Source: Spirochaeta sp. (GTDB lineage Bacteria > Spirochaetota > Spirochaetia > DSM-2461). Taken from it: a DNA stretch of 20,769 nt. Positions 15,450-20,769 of the stretch are shown here, one piece after another. A program made the position numbers and the translations under genes. The notes beneath the pieces are model-generated. The model was given only the letters and a program-made list of their open reading frames with translations. It did no database searches and was not told the origin of the DNA. Numbering within the stretch: the first letter of the stretch is position 1; each line of letters starts with the position of its first letter. The stretch spans positions 1 through 20,769 of the forward strand of contig JAUVIY010000010.1 of assembly GCA_030592625.1 (NCBI GenBank), in the 5' to 3' direction.

Positions 15450-16253
15450 ATGACAACGATACCTTTCAAGAGAATAATCTTTTCTCTACTTATCACTGTT
15501 ACTGTATCATCCTTTTGGGGATGTACATTCATCAGACAATCTATCGCTGTTTTGAGGTCAACAGACCATTTCGTCACACACAAAAACGACTCCAGACTCT
15601 TATTTGAACCAGGTGCCGAGGACTATGCAGATAAGATTGTCTTATTTCTTTCTTCAGCGATTCAACGAGTTGAGGAAAAACAATATCGCTTATTTACCAA
15701 GCCGGTTCGAGTATACATTTGTGCATCGAGAGAGAGCTTTGCACGAATGTACGGGGCTGATGTTAGAGCAGGGGTGCTGACGAAGTTGTTTCTTTCTCCC
15801 CGCATCTTTGAAGACGGGGATGAAATTGCAAAACTGTATCTCATCCATGAGTTGTCCCATCTCCATATCCGGGACCAACTCGGTAACTACAAAGTGAGCC
15901 GATTGCCATCCTGGTTCAAAGAAGGTTTGGCTACCTATGTTTCAGATGGTGGAGGTGCGCACACGGTAACAGAAAAACAAGCGATTGATTCAATAAAATC
16001 AGGTAAACATTTTATTCCCAATAAAACAGGTGGTTTTATTTTTCAAAAGACTGCCAGTGACTGGAGTTTGGAACATCATATGTTTTATCGTCAAAGCATG
16101 ATGTTTATCAGTTATCTGGCGGCAATAAACGAATCCGGATATCGAAAACTTCTCCTGGGCATCGAAAATGGTGAACGGTTTTCTACCGCTCTTCAAGCAG
16201 CATTGGAAAATTTGTGGAACAATTTCCTGTATGAAGTTAACAAGACGGGTTAA
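15450..16253 (+). CDS. Putative lipoprotein metallopeptidase (gluzincin-like)
   Basis: A 267-residue protein with an export signal (basic TTIPFKR, hydrophobic IIFSLLITVTVSS) and C25 in SFWGC, a relaxed spirochaete-style lipobox. The catalytic motif HELSH is at residues 133-137, and WFKEGLATY follows with E158 as the expected third zinc ligand, the 'MA-like' peptidase pattern also called DUF4157/peptidase_MA-like. The protein is probably an envelope-anchored zinc peptidase; its substrate is unknown. No strong ribosome-binding site precedes the ATG (GGA 11 nt upstream). Base composition is noticeably more AT-rich than the uup-DUF3187 operon before it, hinting at acquired DNA. Confidence 0.75.
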   Translation: MTTIPFKRIIFSLLITVTVSSFWGCTFIRQSIAVLRSTDHFVTHKNDSRLLFEPGAEDYADKIVLFLSSAIQRVEEKQYRLFTKPVRVYICASRESFARMYGADVRAGVLTKLFLSPRIFEDGDEIAKLYLIHELSHLHIRDQLGNYKVSRLPSWFKEGLATYVSDGGGAHTVTEKQAIDSIKSGKHFIPNKTGGFIFQKTASDWSLEHHMFYRQSMMFISYLAAINESGYRKLLLGIENGERFSTALQAALENLWNNFLYEVNKTG

Positions 16254-16322
16254 CAACCGCATCAACTCGGACCGGCAAGTCCGTTACGCTTTATTACCAA
16301 CCGGTTACACAGAGGAATCACA

Positions 16323-16886
16323 GTGCAAATCACGTATCCTGAACTCGGAATCTGTGGCCTTTCCTGCAGGCTTTGTCCTCGGTACCATACTGTGGGCAAG
16401 AGCAAGTGCGGCGGCTGCAAGAGTGAATATCGAATGGGGGCAGGCTGTCCATTCATCACTTGCGCAGTGAAGAAAAGGGGAATCGAGTTTTGCTGGCAAT
16501 GTACTGAGAAAGGCACATGCGAGAAGTGGCATAAGCATAGAGCGTTTGGAGCAAATCAGGATACCTTCAAATGCTATCAGAAACTTGAAGATAACATTGG
16601 CTGTATTCAGCGGAATGGCGTGGATGCGTTTGAAGAAGTGCAGAATGTAAGAGAGCGGTTGCTTGGTAAGATGTTACAGGAATTCAATGAGGGACGCTCA
16701 AAGAGTTATTACTGTATTGCTGCAACGGTGTTGGGGGTAGAGGAGCTGGAAACAGCCCTGGTCCAGGCGAGGAGGGATTCGGCCGGGCTGGAGATCAGGG
16801 ACAAATCCAGGATTCTCCATTCGATACTGGATAAAATAGCCGAGGGAGAACGATATTATCTGAAGTTGAGGAAGTCGGGTTCTTGA
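16323..16886 (+). CDS. Cys-rich DUF3795-type protein
   Basis: A 187-residue protein whose first 66 residues carry ten cysteines: C11, C15, C18, C29, C32, C42, C47, C57, C60 and C66. The pattern 'GICGLSCxxCPRY...CxGC...CPFxxC...xxFCWQC...CEKW' is that of DUF3795, a family of unknown function thought to bind zinc or an Fe-S cluster. The second half is helical with no recognised domain. The GTG start at 16323 is supported by AGAGGA 6 nt upstream and places the first Cys motif at the N-terminus as in the family. Directly after its stop, in the same frame, lies the remnant of a PIN-domain toxin gene. Confidence 0.75.
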   Translation: MQITYPELGICGLSCRLCPRYHTVGKSKCGGCKSEYRMGAGCPFITCAVKKRGIEFCWQCTEKGTCEKWHKHRAFGANQDTFKCYQKLEDNIGCIQRNGVDAFEEVQNVRERLLGKMLQEFNEGRSKSYYCIAATVLGVEELETALVQARRDSAGLEIRDKSRILHSILDKIAEGERYYLKLRKSGS

Positions 16887-17015
16887 GTCGGTCGGGGCGC
16901 AAATGTCGAATACCTCGTCACAGGCAACAAAAAGCATTTCCCGAAAAATCTGCGATGCGGTATTGAGGTGTTGTCACCCCGCGAGTTTCTTGACGTATTG
17001 AAAGAACCTCACTGA
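16887..17015 (+). pseudogene. Remnant of a PIN-domain toxin gene (C-terminal 38 residues)
   Basis: Reading from 16899, the frame encodes ANVEYLVTGNKKHFP, then NLRCGIEVLSPREFLDVL, ending at a TGA at 17013-17015. 'A.YLVTGD.KHF....I.I.SPREFL.iL' is the C-terminal signature of PIN-family toxins of toxin-antitoxin systems (the VapC-like 'toxin component, PIN family' group). There is no start codon and no upstream half: the frame is closed by the stop of the DUF3795 gene at 16884-16886. The catalytic Asp residues of the N-terminal part are absent, so it is a dead fragment. Confidence 0.6.
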
Positions 17016-17076
17016 ACAAGATAAATCTGTCGAAAACCCTCCCTCACCAGCAGGAAAACAGAATATACTTCCGGTT

Positions 17077-17556
17077 ATGGTGTATTTAATCAGTGGAAAA
17101 AAGAACGAAGGGAAAACGACGCAGCTGAAGCAGCTCTTTGAGGAAAAGAAAAACGCTTTCGGCTTCATTGCCGAGAAGGTAAACGACTGCGGAAGAGTGA
17201 CAACATATAATCTTGTCGATCTTACCACCGGAGAGAAACGCACATTGGCCCGACTGGCAAGCCTCCCGCTGCCGGAAGACTGGGGCGAGGACTTCAGCCA
17301 CGGACCTTTCAAATTCTCTTTATCCGGCTTCGAGTGGGCCCGCAAACTGTTCATGTCGGCAACCAATGCCGGTGCCGAGAATTTCTTTATTGATGAGTTG
17401 GGGAAACTCGAACTGGACGGTAAAGGTCATGCTGAACTGATCAGATCGGCACTGGAATCCGGGATTACTCTTTATATCTCCATCAGAAATATCAATATCG
17501 AAGAGGCCGTGAAGGTTTTCGGCATCAAGGAACACTCAATCATCAAGGTCAATTAA
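17077..17556 (+). CDS. THEP1-like P-loop NTPase
   Basis: A 159-residue soluble NTPase. Walker A is GKKNEGKTT (residues 7-15), and Walker B lies in NFFIDELGKLEL with D106-E107, the 'DEiGkmEl' hallmark of THEP1-type nucleoside-triphosphatases (PF03266-like). These proteins hydrolyse NTPs in vitro; the cellular role is unclear. Length is near the family usual (about 170). No Shine-Dalgarno precedes the ATG closely; a TATACT hexamer lies 7 nt upstream (17064-17069), and an alternative promoter, TTGAAA (16998-17003) with GATAAA (17020-17025), lies further back. The gene runs tail to tail into the flavin oxidoreductase with an 8-bp overlap. Confidence 0.75.
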   Translation: MVYLISGKKNEGKTTQLKQLFEEKKNAFGFIAEKVNDCGRVTTYNLVDLTTGEKRTLARLASLPLPEDWGEDFSHGPFKFSLSGFEWARKLFMSATNAGAENFFIDELGKLELDGKGHAELIRSALESGITLYISIRNINIEEAVKVFGIKEHSIIKVN

Positions 17557-18733
17557 CGGAGTCTTCCACCGCCGTAACACACACGACACCTCCGCCGTCC
17601 ATTGCGGCGACGCAGCGGTTGCAGATGTCACAATCTGATTCTTCAATCTCTCCCGAGGCCAGCTTCTTCGGGAAATCCGGATCCCGTATCGTCGCCCGTC
17701 CGATCTGAACGAAAGAAAAACCCTCGTCCATCAGTTGGCGTATGCCGCTTCCGGATACAACACCGCCGACATAAACGACGGGAATGGAGACGGCATTCAG
17801 GATTCGCCCAGCCGGTTCATGAAGAAACAGGGGCTCGTAGGGATAGGTTTGAACCATGAATCTCCCGAAGAGTCGTGTGGCAATCCTCTCAAAAAAGGTA
17901 GGGCGATTCCGCGCCATTTCTTTCACAGGCACATTACCACGAAGCATCATGAACGGCGTTTTCGATGTAAAACCGCAGCTGGGAATCAGCGCCGTCGCAC
18001 CGGCCTCTTCGAAAGCCACGGCAACCCCCACCGCTTCCTCTATCTCCAGGCCGCCTGATATGCCGTCAGTAACGTTCATCTTCACCAGGATAGGAAAGTC
18101 TTCACCGACGGCTTTCCTGACACTCTCGATGACTGCGACCGGAAACCGGAGGCGCTTCTCCGGAGATCCGCCCCAGTCATCATCCCGGCGATTTGTGTAG
18201 GGAGAAAGAAACTGACTGAGCAGGTACCCATGTCCGGCGTGGATTTCCACTGCATCGAAACCCACTTCCCTGACGAGATGTGCCGCGTTTCCAAATGCAT
18301 CAATTACGGAGGTGATTTCAGCCGAATTCATGGGATCAGGCGAGGTAAATCTGAAATTGTTGAATACTTTAGAAGCACCCAGGGGTCTGCATCCGATGAC
18401 TTTCGGGTCGGCGAAATATCCGCCATGGGTGAGTTGAATTGATATCGCTGCACCTTCGCCATGGACAACATCTGCCAGCTTCTTGAGGCCAGTTACCGAC
18501 TCAGGGCCGATAACTATCTGATCGGCAAAAGTCCGACCCTCCGGCACAACACAGCCATAAGCCAGAGTCGTCATGGCCACGCCGCCCTCGGCGGTTCGTC
18601 GATGATGCTCGATAAGCTCTTCGGTCACCTTCCCTGTCCGACAATACCCTTCATAACAGCCTGAACGGATCATTCGGTTACGAAGCTTCAGGCTGCCGAG
18701 ATGAGCTGGTGAAACGGGATCTATACATTCCAT
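17549..18733 (-). CDS. Old yellow enzyme family NADH:flavin oxidoreductase
   Basis: A 394-residue FMN-dependent TIM-barrel enzyme. Family features: N-terminal LGSLKLRNRMIRSGCYEG, IQLTHGG near residue 100, the catalytic VEIHAGHGYLLSQFLSPYTNRRDDDWGGS block near 160-185, IPVVYVGGVVSG near 318 and FVQIGRATIRDPDFP near 340. At the C-terminus C368-x2-C371-x2-C374-x10-C385 probably binds a 4Fe-4S cluster, as in trimethylamine dehydrogenase and dienoyl-CoA reductase. The FAD/NADH domain of those larger enzymes is missing, so electrons must come from a partner. The substrate is unknown. The ATG at 18731-18733 has no close Shine-Dalgarno and lies 10 nt after a TATTAT hexamer. Confidence 0.9.
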   Translation of the reverse strand: MECIDPVSPAHLGSLKLRNRMIRSGCYEGYCRTGKVTEELIEHHRRTAEGGVAMTTLAYGCVVPEGRTFADQIVIGPESVTGLKKLADVVHGEGAAISIQLTHGGYFADPKVIGCRPLGASKVFNNFRFTSPDPMNSAEITSVIDAFGNAAHLVREVGFDAVEIHAGHGYLLSQFLSPYTNRRDDDWGGSPEKRLRFPVAVIESVRKAVGEDFPILVKMNVTDGISGGLEIEEAVGVAVAFEEAGATALIPSCGFTSKTPFMMLRGNVPVKEMARNRPTFFERIATRLFGRFMVQTYPYEPLFLHEPAGRILNAVSIPVVYVGGVVSGSGIRQLMDEGFSFVQIGRATIRDPDFPKKLASGEIEESDCDICNRCVAAMDGGGVVCVTAVEDSVN

Positions 18734-18743
18734 ATCACACAGA

Positions 18744-18771
18744 ATAATACCTTATAGCGAAAATTGGGCAA
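18744..18771 (-). promoter_or_regulatory. Promoter of the flavin oxidoreductase gene
   Basis: On the minus strand TTGCCC (18766-18771), a 16-nt spacer and TATTAT (18744-18749). It begins right after the terminator of the upstream trpB-like gene and ends 10 nt before the ATG, so the leader is nearly absent. Confidence 0.5.
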
Positions 18772-18772
18772 T

Positions 18773-18800
18773 AAAAAAGCGCCCCCGCTGAGAGGGACGC
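18773..18800 (-). terminator. Rho-independent terminator of trpB
   Basis: On the minus strand the GC-rich stem GCGTCCC/GGGGCGC (one G-T pair, 8-nt loop) is followed at once by six T (18773-18778). It lies 48 nt after the trpB stop and separates it from the next gene. Confidence 0.85.
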
Positions 18801-18824
18801 CAATTTGCGGTGATGAGATTTCGC

Positions 18825-18858
18825 CTGCAGTCTACTCTGCTCTGCAGTCTAGTCTACC
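18825..18858. repeat. Imperfect 17-bp tandem duplication at the 3' end of trpB
   Basis: 18825-18841 and 18842-18858 match at 14 of 17 positions and share CTGCAGTCTA. The second copy contains the trpB stop codon (CTA on the plus strand), so the coding end and its downstream flank look duplicated. It is small and probably neutral. Confidence 0.5.
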
Positions 18859-20216
18859 TTGGGAAAACCCTTGATACCTGCGAGGAACCCTTCGATATCT
18901 TCCTGGGGCAGCTCGTAATCAAACAGTTCGCCGGCAAAATAAGCCTGGTAACCTTTAAGGTCCATGAGTCCATGACCGGACAGGTTGAAGATGATGACCT
19001 TCTCCTTACCCTCTTCTGTGGCCTTATTCGCCTCCTGAATGGCGGCGGCTACGGCATGACTGGTTTCCGGGGCGACAATAAGGCCTTCAGTCCGGGCGAA
19101 CGTTACCGCCGCTTCGAAGCATTCCATCTGATGGATGGCCCTGGGTGCCATAAGACCCTGCTTCACGGCTGCGGAGACCAGGGGCGACATACCGTGGTAT
19201 CGGAGGCCGCCGGCATGGATTGGAGAAGGGATGAAGTCATGACCGAGGGTGTACATCACCATCAGGGGTGTCATTCCGGACTTATCTCCAATGTCGTAGG
19301 CATAATCACCCCGGGTGATTGAAGGACAGCTGTAAGGTTCTACCGGAATGATTTCCATCTCCGCCCCGGCGATTTTGTCCGCTACGAAGGGAAAGGCCAG
19401 GCCGGCGAAATTGCTTCCGCCTCCGGCGCATCCGATCACAACATCGGGCTGCTTCTCACCGAATTTAGCAAGCTGAACCTTGGCTTCCTGCCCAATTACC
19501 GTCTGATGGAGCATGACGTGGTTGAGGACGCTACCCAGAGCGTACTTCGTATCACCGGATTTATCGGAGACAGCGGCTTCAACGGCTTCGGAGATGGCGA
19601 TACCCAGAGATCCCGGTGTATCGGGCATTTCCGCCAGAATCTTCCTGCCGATCTCTGTGGTGTCCGAGGGGCTTGCGATGCAATCGGCACCCCAGGTCTG
19701 CATCATCACCTTCCGGTAGGGTTTTTGATCGAAGCTGATCCGAACCATGTACACCTTGCAGCTCATACCCACCTGAGCGCAGGAGAAGGCCAGGGCGCTG
19801 CCCCACTGACCGGCACCGGTCTCGGTAATAAGATGCTTGGTTCCGGCCTGTTTGTTATACCAGGCCTGGGCTACAGCGGTATTCGGCTTGTGGCTTCCCG
19901 GAGGACTCACCGACTCATTTTTATAGTATATGCGGGCCGGAGTCCCAAGGGCTTTCTCCAGGTCCCTGGCTCGATGAAGGGGACTGGGCCTCCATTTGTA
20001 CAGAATCTCCCGAATGCCCTCAGGAATATCGATCCAGCGCTCGGGGCTCATTTCCTGCTCGATGAGATTCATCGGGAAAATCGCTGCCATCATCTCCGGC
20101 GTGACGGGATTACCATCAGGTCCCAGGTAGGGTTTGGGAGGCTCTGGCAGATCAGCAACGAGATTGTACCACTGCTTGGGCAATTCATCGGGGTTGAGAA
20201 CGACTTTTGATATCAC
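18849..20216 (-). CDS. trpB: Tryptophan synthase beta chain, TrpB2 type
   Basis: A 455-residue PLP enzyme that condenses indole with serine. The long N-terminal region ([19 protein letters not shown], then [31 protein letters not shown]) is characteristic of TrpB2 rather than the shorter TrpB1. The PLP lysine is K110 in GSHKPNTA, the catalytic Glu is E132 in TETGAGQWG, the phosphate loop is [11 protein letters not shown], and the terminal part has IIFNLSGHG. The GTG start at 20214-20216 has AAAGGAG 7 nt upstream. No trpA or other trp gene is nearby and the gene has its own terminator, so it is a stand-alone unit; TrpB2 proteins are thought to scavenge free indole. A palindrome overlaps its promoter. 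Confidence 0.95.
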   Translation of the reverse strand: MISKVVLNPDELPKQWYNLVADLPEPPKPYLGPDGNPVTPEMMAAIFPMNLIEQEMSPERWIDIPEGIREILYKWRPSPLHRARDLEKALGTPARIYYKNESVSPPGSHKPNTAVAQAWYNKQAGTKHLITETGAGQWGSALAFSCAQVGMSCKVYMVRISFDQKPYRKVMMQTWGADCIASPSDTTEIGRKILAEMPDTPGSLGIAISEAVEAAVSDKSGDTKYALGSVLNHVMLHQTVIGQEAKVQLAKFGEKQPDVVIGCAGGGSNFAGLAFPFVADKIAGAEMEIIPVEPYSCPSITRGDYAYDIGDKSGMTPLMVMYTLGHDFIPSPIHAGGLRYHGMSPLVSAAVKQGLMAPRAIHQMECFEAAVTFARTEGLIVAPETSHAVAAAIQEANKATEEGKEKVIIFNLSGHGLMDLKGYQAYFAGELFDYELPQEDIEGFLAGIKGFPKVD

Positions 20217-20269
20217 GAATGGGCTCCTTTTCTGAACCAGGCGGCGGACGAAAGTCTTCCCTGGTACGA

Positions 20270-20295
20270 ATATGTTTCTATAAATAGATACATAT
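20270..20295. promoter_or_regulatory. 26-bp imperfect palindrome at the trpB promoter
   Basis: ATATGTTTCTAT (20270-20281), two bases, then ATAGATACATAT (20284-20295): 11 of 12 arm positions are complementary. It covers the likely -10 and start region of the trpB promoter, the place for a repressor operator. The regulator is unknown. Confidence 0.5.
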
Positions 20296-20318
20296 CACAA
20301 CAGACAAAACCCCGTCAA
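20289..20318 (-). promoter_or_regulatory. Candidate promoter of trpB
   Basis: On the minus strand TTGACG (20313-20318) followed after 18 nt by TATGTA (20289-20294). The -35 is strong and the -10 weak; the overlap with the palindrome supports a regulated promoter here. Confidence 0.45.
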
Positions 20319-20319
20319 T

Positions 20320-20337
20320 GAAAAACTTCAGTTTTTC
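20320..20337. terminator. AT-rich hairpin after the alcohol dehydrogenase gene
   Basis: GAAAAAC and GTTTTTC flank a 4-base loop (TTCA), 15 nt past the dehydrogenase stop codon. It is a short, AT-rich stem whose own arm supplies the T-run, so it is at best a weak terminator. Confidence 0.35.
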
Positions 20338-20352
20338 CGCCTTTAGCTGCGA

Positions 20353-20769
20353 TTAATTGCTTTCAGCCAACGTATAGATGGCAACGACATCTTTCTTGCT
20401 CAGCTTCTTCAACCCACCGAAGGGACCGTCCCGCATGGCTTTATCGGCCATTATGTCATATCGGTTATCGGTGATGCCCAGAGCGGAAAGGCTGGTGGGC
20501 ATACCGATGGAGTCATAGAAGGCTTTATGCCGGCGGATGCCTTCCAGAGCCGTCTCGTCTTCCCGGCCGGCGACATAGTCCACATCCCAGACCCTCACGG
20601 CAAACTGGACGAATCGGGCAGGATTCTCATGACGTACATGGGTCATCCAGGCGGGGAACACCACAGCCAGGCCGGCCCCATGGGCCACGTCATACTGAGC
20701 TGAGAGCTCGTGTTCAATCTGATGGCTGGCCCAGTCGTCCTCCCGGCCGAGCCCGATTATATCGGTATG
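20353..20769 (-). CDS. Iron-containing alcohol dehydrogenase, YqhD/BDH type (5' part outside window)
   Basis: The C-terminal 138 residues of a group III alcohol dehydrogenase (NAD(P)H-dependent aldehyde or butanal reductase). The visible part opens with IIGLGREDDWASHQIEHELSAQYDVAHGAG, then LAVVFPAWM: the His residues of 'WA.H.IEHELSA' and 'DVAHGAG' are metal ligands of the family. The tail (FYDSIGMPTSLSALGI, then KDVVAIYTLA) is also typical of YqhD/BdhA-like enzymes. The start codon and nucleotide-binding domain lie beyond the window end. The ADH stop is followed by the weak hairpin and the trpB promoter, so the two genes are probably separate units. Confidence 0.93.
   Translation of the reverse strand, partial: HTDIIGLGREDDWASHQIEHELSAQYDVAHGAGLAVVFPAWMTHVRHENPARFVQFAVRVWDVDYVAGREDETALEGIRRHKAFYDSIGMPTSLSALGITDNRYDIMADKAMRDGPFGGLKKLSKKDVVAIYTLAESN

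Noticed and set aside
15388..15453. 21-codon frame (ATG at 15388) ending in an ATGA overlap with the peptidase gene, a possible leader peptide.
   Set aside because: It has no ribosome-binding site and no recognisable sequence, and an overlap of this kind is likely by chance.
16268..16283. CGGAC/GTCCG hairpin after the peptidase gene as a terminator.
   Set aside because: It has a five-base stem with no proper T-run (only TTTATT some distance on).

Overview
The window looks like chromosomal DNA of an anaerobic or facultative, free-living spirochaete (Spirochaeta/Sediminispirochaeta-like). This is an inference. The best clue is the iron/B12-type binding protein at 4450, whose signal peptide runs straight into 'GGGKE', a mature N-terminus common in Spirochaetaceae binding proteins. 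The mix of carbamate kinase, a hydrogenase-associated TM1266 protein, an iron-type alcohol dehydrogenase and a stand-alone TrpB2 fits an anaerobe. No rRNA, tRNA, CRISPR array or insertion sequence was found, and no gene-free gap exceeds 300 bases.

Layout. (1) 1-1646, minus strand: 5' part of phosphoserine aminotransferase (serC) and a complete carbamate kinase (arcC). (2) 1793-7714, visibly AT-richer than its flanks: two divergent operons. The left one (minus) encodes a HypB/UreG-like GTPase with extra cysteine pairs, a permease-less ABC-type ATPase, and a binding-protein-like protein with no signal peptide. The right one (plus) encodes a complete FecB/FecC/FecD-type metal-chelate importer followed, by ATGA overlap, by a TM1266-family protein. 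A perfect 10-bp-arm palindrome sits over the right-hand promoter. This locus is the best candidate for an undescribed system: a metal importer paired with a cytosolic NTPase/binding-protein module, tied by TM1266 to [FeFe]-hydrogenase or another metallocofactor. (3) 7817-8953: glycerate kinase, followed by a long inverted repeat and a convergent, very large AsmA/TamB-like protein (9098-12304, minus). (4) 12374-15324: a Uup-type ABC-F ATPase overlapping an outer-membrane DUF3187 protein; its promoter shares a dyad with the asmA-like gene. (5) 15450-17015: an AT-richer accessory stretch with a lipoprotein metallopeptidase, a Cys-rich DUF3795 protein and a 38-residue remnant of a PIN-domain toxin. 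(6) 17077-18733: a THEP1-like NTPase and an old-yellow-enzyme-family oxidoreductase, tail to tail with an 8-bp overlap. (7) 18773-20769, minus: TrpB2-type tryptophan synthase beta chain with a clear terminator and a palindromic promoter region, and the C-terminal part of a YqhD/BDH-type alcohol dehydrogenase cut by the window end.

How they work together. Within operons the links are tight (ATGA/GTGA overlaps in 2752-4265, 6654-7714 and 12374-15324). Between blocks no pathway is evident beyond a loose theme of serine/glycerate and anaerobic energy metabolism. Several genes lack a Shine-Dalgarno sequence and carry a -10-like hexamer only 7-10 nt before the start codon, which suggests leaderless transcripts.
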